Source: an uncultured Bacillaceae bacterium
GTDB lineage: Bacteria; Bacillota; Bacilli; Bacillales; Bacillaceae_L
Length of the DNA stretch: 64,000 nt
Direction: 5' to 3'
Assembly: GCA_947497585.1 (NCBI GenBank)
Contig: CANMHG010000007.1
Span: 142,496 to 206,495, forward strand
Positions within the stretch are counted from its first letter, which is position 1; each line of letters starts with the position of its first letter. Shown in pieces: positions 54,750 to 64,000 of this stretch. Made by a program: the position numbers and the translations under genes. A model generated the notes under the pieces. It did not search any database. It had not been told where the DNA came from and worked only from the letters and a program-made list of their open reading frames with translations.

Positions 54750-55169
54750 ATGCTTGGTTTACTCAAAGGTTTAAAATATACCCTTAACGGATTAACGATG
54801 AAGAGAGTAACGTATGGTTATCCTCATGAGCCGTTACCTCTACCAGATCGATTTAGAGGGATTCAAAAGTTTTATCCGGAAAAATGTATCGTTTGTAATC
54901 AGTGTGCCAATATTTGCCCGACAGACTGTATTCAGTTAACGGGTAAAAAGCATCCTGATCCGACGAAAAAAGGAAAAATCATCGATACGTATGATATCAA
55001 CTTTGAAATCTGTATCCTTTGTGACCTTTGTACTGAGGTTTGTCCAACTGAAGCAATTATTATGACAAATAATTTTGAGCTTGCTGAATACAGCCGAGAT
55101 GAGTTGTTTAAAAACCTTGAGTGGTTGGATGAAAATGATACAAACGTCCGAAAGGAGAATAAAGCGTGA
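54750..55169 (+). CDS. nuoI: NADH-quinone oxidoreductase subunit I
   Basis: A 139-residue ferredoxin-like subunit with clusters N6a and N6b: CIVCNQCANICP with a later Cys, and CILCDLCTEVCP. AAGGGGTG precedes the ATG. It overlaps nuoJ by four bases. Confidence 0.95.
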   Translation: MLGLLKGLKYTLNGLTMKRVTYGYPHEPLPLPDRFRGIQKFYPEKCIVCNQCANICPTDCIQLTGKKHPDPTKKGKIIDTYDINFEICILCDLCTEVCPTEAIIMTNNFELAEYSRDELFKNLEWLDENDTNVRKENKA

Positions 55170-55687
55170 GTTTGACAGGAGAATTTCTCATTTTTATACT
55201 TCTTGCAGTCGTAGCCATGGGCGGTGGAATCTTGATGCTCAACTTGTCAAAGGTTGTGCACATGGTCGTTGCATTAGTATTTACATTTATCAGTATTGCT
55301 GGTATTTACGTAATGCTTTCTGCTGAGTTTATCGCGGTTGTTCAAATCCTAATATACTCTGGAGCAATTACAATTATTATGTTATTTGGAATCATGCTTA
55401 CACGTCATAACGATGTAAGTGAACCAAGAACTAGTTGGGCTAGAAAAGTAATTGTTTTTCTAGGTGTGATAGGGTTTGGGGTTGCCGTTTATTTCGGAAT
55501 CTATGATTTAGACCTTGGAACTTATGAGACAACGCTACACGAAAATAATACTGAGCAAATCGGTGTTACCTTGTATACAAAGTTCATTATCCCGTTTGAA
55601 TTAATGTCCGTTGTATTATTAGTTGCTCTAATTGGTGCCATTGTACTTGCGAAAAAAGATGATGAAGAGGAGGCGAAAGAGGAATGA
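55166..55687 (+). CDS. nuoJ: NADH-quinone oxidoreductase subunit J
   Basis: A 173-residue membrane subunit with five helices and an acidic C-terminus ([11 protein letters not shown]). GTG start overlaps the nuoI stop codon. [18 protein letters not shown] is the conserved helix. Confidence 0.93.
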   Translation: MSLTGEFLIFILLAVVAMGGGILMLNLSKVVHMVVALVFTFISIAGIYVMLSAEFIAVVQILIYSGAITIIMLFGIMLTRHNDVSEPRTSWARKVIVFLGVIGFGVAVYFGIYDLDLGTYETTLHENNTEQIGVTLYTKFIIPFELMSVVLLVALIGAIVLAKKDDEEEAKEE

Positions 55688-55998
55688 GTTCAGTTCCATT
55701 ATCAGCCTACCTAATCTTAGCACTTATTTTATTTTGCATCGGTTTATATGGTGCACTAACAAAGCGTAATACAGTTATTGTTTTAATATCGATAGAACTA
55801 ATGCTGAATGCCGTTAACATTAACTTAGTTGCATTCAGTAAGTTTGGATTAATGCCTAATATTACTGGGCAAATCTTCGCATTATTTGCGATTACTGTTG
55901 CAGCAGCAGAAGCAGCTGTCGGATTGGCCATTCTAATTGCGTTATACCGCAACCGTAAAACAGTAAATGTTGACGAAATGAACTCAATGAAAAATTAA
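55684..55998 (+). CDS. nuoK: NADH-quinone oxidoreductase subunit K
   Basis: A 104-residue, three-helix proton-channel subunit. Conserved Glu residues lie in [14 protein letters not shown] and [12 protein letters not shown]. Overlaps nuoJ by four bases. Confidence 0.95.
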   Translation: MSSVPLSAYLILALILFCIGLYGALTKRNTVIVLISIELMLNAVNINLVAFSKFGLMPNITGQIFALFAITVAAAEAAVGLAILIALYRNRKTVNVDEMNSMKN

Positions 55999-56084
55999 GG
56001 TTTCTACTTTAAAGATGTTAGAGCATCATGTGAATGATACGTAGTTTCGTTCTAGCATCTAATGAAGAAGGGGATTGTGATACG

Positions 56085-57953
56085 ATGATGGAAAATGCAT
56101 GGATCATTCCGCTTTTCCCGCTTATCTCTTTTTTGTTCCTTCTTGTGTTCGGAAAACAAATGAAAGAATCTAGTGCCTATGTAGGTATGTTTTTAACCTT
56201 TTTATCATTTGTTTATTCGTTGTTGGTGCTCTTTGAGCGTTTTACAGCACCGACCTACAAGGCTGAGGGTACTTGGCTAACAATTGGGGATGTTCAATTA
56301 ACAGCGGGTTTTGAAGTGAATCAGTTAAATGCACTTATGTTAGTAATAGTATCTCTAGTCAGCTTTCTCGTTCACATGTATTCAAAAGGATATATGCATG
56401 GCGATGAACGCTTTCCAGTATTCTATGCGTATTTAGGCTTATTTACATTTGCAATGTTAGGATTAGTTATTTCTCCTAACCTATTACAAACGTATATTTT
56501 TTGGGAGCTTGTAGGTGTTGGTTCTTTCCTATTAATTGGTTTCTACTTTTATAAGGAAGAAGCAAGAGCTGCAGCTAAAAAAGCATTTATTATGACACGT
56601 ATTGGTGACGTGGGCTTACTAATCGGGATGATTTTATTATTCTGGCAGGTTGGAAGCTTTGAATATGATGAAATTTTCCAAGCAGTAGAAGCTGGAACAA
56701 TTTCAATGACAATGATTACTTTAACAGCTATATTAATTTTCGTTGGAGCAGTTGGTAAATCGGGTCAGTTCCCATTACATACATGGTTACCTGATGCGAT
56801 GGAAGGTCCTACACCTGTTTCGGCATTAATCCACGCAGCGACAATGGTTGCAGCAGGGGTATATTTAGTAGCCGCAACCTTCCCATTATTTGCAGCGAGT
56901 GAGACGGCATTAATGACAGTTGCTGTTATTGGGGCAATCACAGCAATTTTTGCAGCGTCTATCGGTCTTGTGCAAAAAGACATTAAACGTGTTCTTGCTT
57001 ACTCAACAGTGAGTCAGCTTGGTTACATGATGCTAGCATTAGGATCTGCTGGTTATGTTGCGGGCGTGTTCCACTTAATGACACATGCTTTCTTTAAAGC
57101 ATTGCTATTCCTAGCAGCAGGTAGTGTTATTCATGCGGTTCATTCACAAAACATTGAGGAAATGGGCGGACTTTGGAAAAAGCTTCGCATTACAGGACCA
57201 TTATTTTTAATAGGTACATTAGCAATCAGTGGTGTTCCTTTATTCTCAGGTTTCTTTAGTAAAGAGGAAATCTTACTTGCAACATGGGCACATGGAAATC
57301 ACGTGTTATTCTGGTTAGCTGTTATTACTGCTTTCCTTACAGCATTTTATATGTTCCGTTTATTCTTCATGGTGTTCTCTGGTGACGCTAGAGGCAAACA
57401 GAAGAATGTTCATGAATCTCCAAGTGTGATGACGGTTCCAATGATTGTATTAGGTGTACTAGCGATTTTTGCTGGTTACGTAAATACACCTTGGTTTGGC
57501 ACGTTTTTAGGAGATTGGCTTGTAGCTGATTCTCATTCTTTAGGTCACGGACATATTGAAGGTCCAGCCTGGATTATGATCGTAGCCATCGTAGTTTCCT
57601 TAGCTGGCATTCTACTTGCCTACTTAATTTACAGTAAAAAATCAATCTCAAGAGATTGGTTATCATCACGTTTCCCAATGACTTACAATGTCCTATACAA
57701 TAAATACTTTGTTGATGAGCTTTACGAAACAACAATTGTGTATGCTGTAAAAGTGTTCAGCTTGTTCTTAAAATATATCGAGCGCTTCCTCATTGGAGGA
57801 ATTGTAAGTGGTGTGGCAGCTGCTACACAAAGTATTGGTAAATACGGCTCTAAATTTCAAGATGGTCAAGTTCAAACCTATGCATCTGTTGCATTTGTAG
57901 GACTTGCACTACTCTTAGCAATACTTGCTTTAACAGGGGGGTACTTCGGATGA
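56085..57953 (+). CDS. nuoL: NADH-quinone oxidoreductase subunit L
   Basis: A 622-residue antiporter-like proton pump with about 16 helices and a long lateral helix. FPLHTWLPDAMEGPTPVSAL is the discontinuous-helix signature. The start is ATG 56085 (or 56088) after GAAGGGG; an upstream in-frame ATG at 56034 has no ribosome site. ATGA overlap with nuoM. Confidence 0.95.
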   Translation: MMENAWIIPLFPLISFLFLLVFGKQMKESSAYVGMFLTFLSFVYSLLVLFERFTAPTYKAEGTWLTIGDVQLTAGFEVNQLNALMLVIVSLVSFLVHMYSKGYMHGDERFPVFYAYLGLFTFAMLGLVISPNLLQTYIFWELVGVGSFLLIGFYFYKEEARAAAKKAFIMTRIGDVGLLIGMILLFWQVGSFEYDEIFQAVEAGTISMTMITLTAILIFVGAVGKSGQFPLHTWLPDAMEGPTPVSALIHAATMVAAGVYLVAATFPLFAASETALMTVAVIGAITAIFAASIGLVQKDIKRVLAYSTVSQLGYMMLALGSAGYVAGVFHLMTHAFFKALLFLAAGSVIHAVHSQNIEEMGGLWKKLRITGPLFLIGTLAISGVPLFSGFFSKEEILLATWAHGNHVLFWLAVITAFLTAFYMFRLFFMVFSGDARGKQKNVHESPSVMTVPMIVLGVLAIFAGYVNTPWFGTFLGDWLVADSHSLGHGHIEGPAWIMIVAIVVSLAGILLAYLIYSKKSISRDWLSSRFPMTYNVLYNKYFVDELYETTIVYAVKVFSLFLKYIERFLIGGIVSGVAAATQSIGKYGSKFQDGQVQTYASVAFVGLALLLAILALTGGYFG

Positions 57954-59461
57954 ACGAATCATATCTTTTATCACTATTAGTATTCTCCCCACTACTAGGA
58001 ATTATTTTATTAGCGTTTGTCCCAAAAGCACAGGAACAAACAATTAAAATAGTAGGGTTTTTAGCAACAGTTCCAGCATTACTGCTTTCATTATTTCTAT
58101 ATTTCTCATACAGAGCAGGTGCAGACCTTGCTCAGTATACTGAAAAATATAATTGGTTCGGATTTATTAAAGATGGTCCGTTTTCAGTTGAATATGACTT
58201 AGGAATCAATGGTTTCTCTCTAGTCATGATTTTGCTAACAGCCATTCTTTCAACTCTTGCAGCGATCGCTTCCATTCATATTAAAAAAGAATGGAAAGGT
58301 TATTTCATGTTATTCCTACTTCTTGAGTTAGGGATGCTTGGGGTATTTGCAGCAGAAAACTTAATCCTATTCTTTATCTTTTTCGAATTAACATTGATTC
58401 CAATGTTCTTCTTAATTGGTAAATGGGGTTATTTTGAAAAAGAAAAAGCTGCATTTAGTTTCTTAATTTACAATGGAATCGGTTCTGCCATTCTATTAAT
58501 TGTTATTATGATTTTATTTGCAAAAACAGGTACAACGAAAATCTCTGCAATTACAGCGATTTTAGCATCACCACAAGGGACAGTCCCTACATTTGGTGCA
58601 ATTACAACTGAATTGCGTTATGGATTATTAATTGCATTAATGGTTGCATTCGGTATTAAGTTACCAATCTTCCCATTACACAGCTGGATGCTTCGAGTTC
58701 ACGTTCAAGCTCCCCCAGCAATTGTTATGCTACACTCAGGGATCCTTTTAAAAATTGGTGCATTCGGTTTAATCCGCTTTGGATTAGGATTTTTCCCGGA
58801 AGAGTTTAAATCAATGGCCGTTCTAATTGCGATTCTTGGTGTAATTAACCTATTGTATGGTGCATTTTTAGCATTCATCCAAGATGATTTTAAAATGGTA
58901 CTTGCCTATTCAAGTATTTCACACATGGGAATTGTCTTGATTGGTCTTGGTTCATTAAATGAAGCAGGAATTCAAGGGGCTATCTTCCAAGTAATCTCAC
59001 ATGGATTAATCTCAGCATTAATGTTCTTCTTAATTGGAGTCATTTATGAGCGTGTTGGAACATCTATGATCGGCCGTTTAGGCGGGCTTGCAAAAGTTAT
59101 GCCTTTAGCCGCTGGATTCTTATTAACAGCAGCGATGGCTTCACTAGGCTTACCTGGTATGTCAGGTTTCGTTGCGGAATTCATGGCGTTTTTAGGTTTA
59201 TTTAAAGAAATGCCAATTATTGCAGCAGTCGGAACCATTGGTATTATTATGACGGCTGTCTATTTACTAAGAGCTGTATTAAATGTGACTTACGGAAAAC
59301 CAAACAACACATATGAAAATGCATTTGACATGCGTCCAATCGAATTTGTCCCTGTGTTTGTTCTACTTGGTTTAATTGTATTAATTGGGGTATATCCAAA
59401 TGTCCTTTCACAACCTTTACAGCTTGTGCTTGATACTATAATGATTGGGTTAGGAGGGTAA
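57950..59461 (+). CDS. nuoM: NADH-quinone oxidoreductase subunit M
   Basis: A 503-residue antiporter-like proton pump. FFELTLIPMFFLIGKWGY carries the essential Glu, and the discontinuous helix reads PLHSWMLRVHVQAPPAIVM, a variant common in Bacillus. Coupled to nuoL by a four-base overlap. Confidence 0.95.
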   Translation: MNESYLLSLLVFSPLLGIILLAFVPKAQEQTIKIVGFLATVPALLLSLFLYFSYRAGADLAQYTEKYNWFGFIKDGPFSVEYDLGINGFSLVMILLTAILSTLAAIASIHIKKEWKGYFMLFLLLELGMLGVFAAENLILFFIFFELTLIPMFFLIGKWGYFEKEKAAFSFLIYNGIGSAILLIVIMILFAKTGTTKISAITAILASPQGTVPTFGAITTELRYGLLIALMVAFGIKLPIFPLHSWMLRVHVQAPPAIVMLHSGILLKIGAFGLIRFGLGFFPEEFKSMAVLIAILGVINLLYGAFLAFIQDDFKMVLAYSSISHMGIVLIGLGSLNEAGIQGAIFQVISHGLISALMFFLIGVIYERVGTSMIGRLGGLAKVMPLAAGFLLTAAMASLGLPGMSGFVAEFMAFLGLFKEMPIIAAVGTIGIIMTAVYLLRAVLNVTYGKPNNTYENAFDMRPIEFVPVFVLLGLIVLIGVYPNVLSQPLQLVLDTIMIGLGG

Positions 59462-59464
59462 GCA

Positions 59465-60976
59465 ATGGATCTCAAAACATTTTTAAGCTTTGAATGGAGT
59501 ATCATGGCGCCAGAGTTTATCATCATTGGTGTAGCTACCCTTCTATCCATCATTGATTTATTTATGGCGAAAGATAAAAGCCGTAGACCTCTAGGCTGGA
59601 TAGGAGTTGCTGGGGTTGTACTAGCCATTATTTCGCTACTAGGCCTTCTTGATAAAGAAGCAACATCGATCCTTCATGATACATTTAGGTTAGATGGCTT
59701 TGGTAAGGCATTTAAGCTAATTATGCTAGTTGGGGCAGGAATGGTTCTTCTTTTAGCCATGAACTATGAGCCAAAAGAAGGAATGAAAGAGTACCGTGGG
59801 GAATTTTACTACTTACTCTTAACAGCGCTTTTAGGTGCGATGTTTATGACATCAAGTGGAGACTTAATCACTCTATTTGTTGGTCTTGAGCTATTATCAA
59901 TTTCATCATATATTTTGGCTGGACTTCGTAAGAAAAACAAACTTTCAAATGAATCAGCAATGAAATATGTAATTAATGGTGGAATTTCAACAGCGTTTAT
60001 CTTGTTTGGTATGAGTTACGTATACGGATTAACAGGCTCAACAAATCTTACTGAGATTTTTACGCTGTTAAGTAACCTACAAAATGAGAAATTAATTTAT
60101 GTTCTTGCAATCGCATTTTTCATGATATTCGTTGGTTTATCATTTAAAATAGCAACAGCTCCATTTCATATGTGGGCTCCAGATGTGTACCAAGGTGCAC
60201 CAACACCAGTTACTGCTTTCTTAAGTATCGTTTCAAAAGCAGCTGGTTTTGCGATCATCCTACGTGTGATGATTATCGTCTTTGGTCAAGTTTCATCTGG
60301 AAACGAAGAAACACCAATATTAATTTTCCACCTTCAGGATTACATTGCCTTCCTGGCAGGTGCAACAATGATTATTGGAAATACAATTGCGTTAAGACAA
60401 CGTAATATTAAGCGACTACTTGCCTACTCAAGTATTGCACAAGCAGGTTATATCCTAGTTGCGTTTGCATCACTATCCTACTTTATGATGGATGCCATTT
60501 GGTTCTACCTTGTTGCGTATCTTTTCATGAACCTTGGAGTGTTTGCAATCATACAGGTTATTACGGATAAATCAGGCTCAGAAGATATTACTCAATTTGC
60601 GGGCCTATATAAACGTTCACCCCTTGTTGCAGTTGCAATGGGTATTTTCATCCTATCTCTTGCTGGTATTCCAGGTACGGCAGGATTTATTGGTAAGTTA
60701 AACATCTTCCTTGGTGCTTTTGTGACAGCCCCTGCACATTATGTGTTAGCGTCTATCATGATTGCAACTACGGTAGTGTCGTACTTCTATTACTTTGGAA
60801 TTCTAACGCAAATGTTCTTTAGACCAGCTATAGATGATAGCAAAGTAAAGCTTCCTTCTGGAATACTGATTGTTGTTGTTCTATGTGTCATTGGAACAAT
60901 CGGCCTTGGTATCTTCCCAGGAATCGCACTTGACTTCCTTAGCCAGTTTGAACGTTTTACTGATTTTATTGGGTAA
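59465..60976 (+). CDS. nuoN: NADH-quinone oxidoreductase subunit N
   Basis: A 503-residue antiporter-like proton pump that closes the operon. VGLELLSISSYILAGLRKKN and PFHMWAPDVYQGAPTPVTA are signatures. Only three bases separate it from nuoM. Confidence 0.95.
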   Translation: MDLKTFLSFEWSIMAPEFIIIGVATLLSIIDLFMAKDKSRRPLGWIGVAGVVLAIISLLGLLDKEATSILHDTFRLDGFGKAFKLIMLVGAGMVLLLAMNYEPKEGMKEYRGEFYYLLLTALLGAMFMTSSGDLITLFVGLELLSISSYILAGLRKKNKLSNESAMKYVINGGISTAFILFGMSYVYGLTGSTNLTEIFTLLSNLQNEKLIYVLAIAFFMIFVGLSFKIATAPFHMWAPDVYQGAPTPVTAFLSIVSKAAGFAIILRVMIIVFGQVSSGNEETPILIFHLQDYIAFLAGATMIIGNTIALRQRNIKRLLAYSSIAQAGYILVAFASLSYFMMDAIWFYLVAYLFMNLGVFAIIQVITDKSGSEDITQFAGLYKRSPLVAVAMGIFILSLAGIPGTAGFIGKLNIFLGAFVTAPAHYVLASIMIATTVVSYFYYFGILTQMFFRPAIDDSKVKLPSGILIVVVLCVIGTIGLGIFPGIALDFLSQFERFTDFIG

Positions 60977-61006
60977 TACTCTATAGGGGATATGTTATAT
61001 AAAGAG

Positions 61007-61035
61007 AGAAGGGGTTGGGGGACCCCTTCTTTTTG
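61007..61035 (+). terminator. Terminator of the nuo operon
   Basis: AGAAGGGG (61007-61014) and CCCCTTCT (61023-61030), followed by TTTTG. Confidence 0.9.
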
Positions 61036-61115
61036 TTTAAAAAAATTCATAGGTAAGAGCGAAAAAGTGAGCTACTCGTCTTTACATAAAATAATTAGAA
61101 GAAAGGAGCGTTAAC

Positions 61116-61349
61116 ATGCTCGCAGGTTTCGGCCAACAAGCCTTAATAAGCATCTTTTCACATTTATTATTTATATCAATCACATGGTGGGCTCTCCAAT
61201 CCATTAACTACGAAAAAATACTAAAGCCAAACCATGTTATTCAAGCAAGACTTGTACTAATTTTTGCTACAATTGCCATTGGGTCAACAGTAAGTAACTT
61301 CTTTCTAGACTACTTAATGTGGTCACAGCAGCTTCCTTCATTGTTTTAA
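61116..61349 (+). CDS. ywzB: DUF1146 membrane protein YwzB
   Basis: A 77-residue protein with two membrane helices (LISIFSHLLFISITWWAL and LVLIFATIAIGSTVSNFFL). A conserved neighbour of murAA in Bacillus; function unknown. AAAGGAG precedes the ATG. Confidence 0.88.
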   Translation: MLAGFGQQALISIFSHLLFISITWWALQSINYEKILKPNHVIQARLVLIFATIAIGSTVSNFFLDYLMWSQQLPSLF

Positions 61350-61355
61350 ACGGAG

Positions 61356-61382
61356 ACTCCGAGATGATCGGGGTTTTTTTAT
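61356..61382 (+). terminator. Terminator after ywzB
   Basis: ACTCCGA and TCGGGGT around GATGA, followed by TTTTTTT. Confidence 0.8.
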
Positions 61383-61487
61383 TTGTAAAAATTTCTCCCG
61401 AACCCTCACCAATATTGTCAAACAATGACGAGTTTTTCCACGTATGTCACTCTAATATCTGGCAAGAATGAGTAGTAAGGAGAGGGA

Positions 61488-62240
61488 GTGGGCGGTTTGA
61501 ATAAAATAATCACGGTTAGTATGTCAGTAATTTTAATTTTTACATTGGTTATGTATGGAAGTTTAGCAAGTAGTGCAACGGGGAATAGGCCTATTGATGA
61601 TATGCTTGAAGTTTTTGAAAAAAATAATATTGCTATCGAAGAATGGTCTTTTTATGCAAAAGAAAATATTACAACCGTACATGATTATGATGATTTTTTA
61701 GAACTAGTTCAATTAAAACAAACACAAACAGACAATCGTTTTAATTGGAGCATTACCGAAGAAGAAGAGAAATGGGTTGCAACAGGTATTTATACAGATT
61801 CACAAAAAACAGAAACAATAAAAATTTTATCAACCCCCATAAACCAAAAGTCCCATACGTATTTAGTTTATGATGCAAAAGGGACGCAGCTAGACCGCGA
61901 TTTATTGGATTTTTTCTATAATTCCTTCGAATCGACAAAGAATGACATCTTTCAAGAAAATCCCACAATTTTCACTTGTTTAAAGGGTGAGTACAGTGAT
62001 AGAATTGAGGGGGTTTTGTATAATCAAGTCGATTATCTTTTAGAAGAATTTAATGCAGATGAAATTGAAGCGACGAAAGAAGAGACATTTGTCTCGGTGT
62101 CTGCATATACTGACAACTGGAAGAACGATATTCCAACTTTAAATGAGAAAATGAATATACAAATCGCATTACGAAATTCTGGATTGGATAGTAAGACTAC
62201 TATTGTAGTTGGAACACCAATCATAACTTCTGAATATTAA
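61488..62240 (+). CDS. ywmB: YwmB family protein (DUF1779)
   Basis: A 250-residue protein with an N-terminal signal or anchor segment ([18 protein letters not shown]), then a YwmB domain ([16 protein letters not shown] ... [14 protein letters not shown]). Family role is unknown. GTG at 61488 follows AAGGAG by five bases; the alternative TTG at 61497 is equally possible. It precedes murAA by about 30 bases as in B. subtilis. Confidence 0.85.
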   Translation: MGGLNKIITVSMSVILIFTLVMYGSLASSATGNRPIDDMLEVFEKNNIAIEEWSFYAKENITTVHDYDDFLELVQLKQTQTDNRFNWSITEEEEKWVATGIYTDSQKTETIKILSTPINQKSHTYLVYDAKGTQLDRDLLDFFYNSFESTKNDIFQENPTIFTCLKGEYSDRIEGVLYNQVDYLLEEFNADEIEATKEETFVSVSAYTDNWKNDIPTLNEKMNIQIALRNSGLDSKTTIVVGTPIITSEY

Positions 62241-62271
62241 TATAGAGAAAATGGACGCGGAGGGGAATACC

Positions 62272-63573
62272 TTGGAAAAAATCATCGTCCGCGGCGGTAA
62301 AAAGTTAAACGGCACAGTCAAAGTTGAAGGCGCAAAAAATGCCGTATTACCTGTTATCGCTGCATCCTTGTTAGCTAGTGATGGAAAGAGCATTATATGT
62401 GATGTACCCACGCTTTCAGATGTATATACGATCAATGAAGTTCTGCGCTATTTAGGTGCAGAGGTTTCTTTTAAAAATAATGAAATCGTCGTTGATGCAT
62501 CAGGAGAGCTGAAAACAGAAGCACCATTTGAATATGTCCGCAAAATGCGCGCATCCGTACTTGTTATGGGTTCACTATTAGCTCGTAATGGTCGTGCACG
62601 AGTTGCTCTGCCTGGAGGTTGTGCGATTGGATCACGTCCAATTGACCAACATTTAAAGGGCTTTGAAGCAATGGGAGCAGTTGTTAAAGTAGGTAATGGT
62701 TTCATTGATGCACAGGTTGAAGGTAAACTTCGCGGTGCAAAAGTTTATCTAGATTTCCCAAGTGTTGGGGCAACTGAAAATATTATGATGGCTGCATCTT
62801 TAGCAGAAGGAACATCCGTAATTGAAAATGCTGCAAAAGAGCCTGAAATTGTAGACCTTGCAAACTTCCTTAACTCGATGGGAGCGAAGGTAAGAGGAGC
62901 AGGTACTGGAACAATCCGAATTGAAGGTGTAGAAAAATTACGTGGTACTAGACACAATATTATTCCTGACAGAATTGAAGCAGGTACTTTTATGGTTGCT
63001 GCAGCAATTACTGGTGGAAATGTCCTTGTTCAAGGAGCAGTACCAGAACATTTAAGCTCATTAGTAGCGAAAATGGAAGAAATGGGTATCAAAATCATTG
63101 AAGAGAGAGATGGTCTTCGTGTAATTGGACCAGAAAAGTTAAAGCCAATTGACATTAAGACTATGCCTCACCCAGGTTTTCCAACAGATATGCAGTCACA
63201 GATGATGGCTTTACTTCTATGTGCAAAAGGCACAAGTGTCATTACAGAAACGGTATTTGAAAATCGTTTCATGCATGTTGAAGAATTCCGCCGTATGAAT
63301 GGCGATATTAAAATTGAAGGTCGTTCCGTTATTATTAATGGACCTTCAGAGCTTCAGGGAGCAGAAGTATCTGCAACAGACTTACGTGCAGCAGCAGCGT
63401 TAATTTTATCAGGATTAGTTGCTGACGGTTATACACGTGTAACCGAATTAAAGCATCTAGACCGTGGTTACGTTAATTTCCATGAGAAATTAGCTGGCCT
63501 TGGAGCTGATATCGAACGCATCGCTGACCTAACAATCGTTCAACCTGAAGAACAAGCAAATGTGAATATGTGA
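62272..63573 (+). CDS. murAA: UDP-N-acetylglucosamine 1-carboxyvinyltransferase, main copy (MurAA)
   Basis: A 433-residue essential MurA. The catalytic Cys is C117 ([10 protein letters not shown]), substrate Lys-Asn pair in [10 protein letters not shown], and [14 protein letters not shown] completes the site. The TTG at 62272 gives the family start [15 protein letters not shown] and has GGAGGGG seven bases ahead; the longer frame from 62251 overlaps that site. With murAB at 17433 the window carries both MurA paralogues of Bacillus. Confidence 0.97.
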   Translation: MEKIIVRGGKKLNGTVKVEGAKNAVLPVIAASLLASDGKSIICDVPTLSDVYTINEVLRYLGAEVSFKNNEIVVDASGELKTEAPFEYVRKMRASVLVMGSLLARNGRARVALPGGCAIGSRPIDQHLKGFEAMGAVVKVGNGFIDAQVEGKLRGAKVYLDFPSVGATENIMMAASLAEGTSVIENAAKEPEIVDLANFLNSMGAKVRGAGTGTIRIEGVEKLRGTRHNIIPDRIEAGTFMVAAAITGGNVLVQGAVPEHLSSLVAKMEEMGIKIIEERDGLRVIGPEKLKPIDIKTMPHPGFPTDMQSQMMALLLCAKGTSVITETVFENRFMHVEEFRRMNGDIKIEGRSVIINGPSELQGAEVSATDLRAAAALILSGLVADGYTRVTELKHLDRGYVNFHEKLAGLGADIERIADLTIVQPEEQANVNM

Positions 63574-63581
63574 TTTAAACA

Positions 63582-63621
63582 AAAAGATTAGAGAATCAGA
63601 TTGGTTCTCTGGTCTTTTTTG
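63582..63621 (+). terminator. Terminator after murAA
   Basis: AAAAGA..AGAGAA (63582-63595) pairs with TTCTCT..TCTTTT (63604-63618), then TTTTG. Confidence 0.75.
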
Positions 63622-63654
63622 TTTTGGAAATGGAGCAGTCTAAAGTTTAACTAT

Positions 63655-64000
63655 AAGGGATTTGGACTCAACTTTGTACCCTGCGATTCAACCTGTCGGA
63701 ATCCACACAGGATAAGGACTCGTTCACCTTCTCTACCACTCAACCTGTCCGAATCCACACAGGATAGGGACTCGTTCATCTCCTCTATCACTCAACCTGT
63801 CCGAATCCACACAGGATAGGGACTCGTTCACTTCCTCTATCACTCAACCTGTCCGAATCCACACAGGATAAGGACTCGTTCACCTTCTCTGCCACTCAAC
63901 CTGTCCAAATCCACACGTGATAAGGACTCGTTCATCTCCTCTATCACTCAACCTGTCCGAATCCACACAGGATAGGGACTCGTTCACTTCCTCTATCACT
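63655..64000. repeat. 52-bp tandem repeat array, open at the window end
   Basis: Six full units start at 63688, 63740, 63792, 63844, 63896 and 63948, and a seventh begins at 64000. A degenerate partial unit precedes them from about 63655. Each unit holds CCTGT...ACAGG arms ten bases apart. Units 1-3 and 4-6 repeat the same order of variant tails, giving a 156-bp higher-order period. No reading frame is conserved because 52 is not a multiple of 3. In related genomes spoIID would follow. Confidence 0.9.

Noticed and set aside
63601..63819. 72-codon frame after murAA
   Set aside because: It begins in the terminator and runs into the 52-bp array, where the frame changes each unit.
63655..64000. 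CRISPR array
   Set aside because: Units are 52 bp of near-identical sequence throughout, with no unique spacers between short repeats, and no cas genes in the window.

Overview
The window is low-GC Gram-positive DNA from a Bacillaceae chromosome, from a Bacillus-like spore former. The evidence is the near B. subtilis gene order (rpoE-pyrG-ywjG-spo0F-fbaA-ywjH-murAB-glpX-rho-rpmE-tdk-prfA-prmC-spoIIR-ywlBCDE-rpiB-ywlG-glyA-upp-atp-nuo-ywzB-ywmB-murAA), strong AGGAGG-type ribosome sites, TTG/GTG starts, and sporulation genes (spo0F, racA, spoIIR, a YhcN/YlaJ-type lipoprotein). Almost all genes lie on the + strand, as expected for one replication arm near oriC. No rRNA, tRNA, insertion sequence, phage or CRISPR locus was seen.

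Layout: 1-10.7 kb is an acyl-CoA cluster (Fe-S oxidoreductase, thiolase, 3-hydroxybutyryl-CoA dehydrogenase, two acyl-CoA dehydrogenases, a TetR regulator, and fused isobutyryl-CoA mutase IcmF). Together these could take isobutyryl-CoA to butyryl-CoA and on to acetyl-CoA, apart from a crotonase that is not in the window. 11.4-22.8 kb holds the RNA polymerase delta subunit, CTP synthase behind a CTP-sensing leader, the phosphorelay protein Spo0F, gluconeogenic and pentose-phosphate enzymes, a second MurA, Rho, L31 and thymidine kinase. 22.9-35.7 kb holds sporulation genes, translation release factor and its methylase, tRNA t6A synthesis, Mn efflux, arginine phosphatase, a chemoreceptor, RpiB, GlyA and Upp. 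35.9-38.1 kb encodes a secreted subtilase. 38.5-45.8 kb is the complete F1Fo ATP synthase operon atpZIBEFHAGDC. 46.2-49.4 kb is a small accessory block (GalT-like HIT protein, two GNATs, an AAA ATPase). 50.3-61.0 kb is an 11-subunit nuo operon (ABCDHIJKLMN, no EFG) whose NuoC has a large Ala/Lys-rich extension. 61.1-63.6 kb is ywzB, ywmB and murAA.

The unusual content is between genes. At least four families of interspersed, strongly structured repeats occupy many intergenic gaps, and in one family the flanking arms of each copy match each other but not those of other copies. Two elaborate multi-hairpin elements sit at the nuo operon, one touching its promoter and one splitting nuoH from nuoI. 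The window ends inside a 52-bp tandem array with a 156-bp higher-order period. Classical regulatory signals are also visible: a pyrG reiterative-transcription attenuator, a DnaA-box cluster before ywlC, sigma-H and 0A-box signals before spo0F, and dyads before the atp operon.
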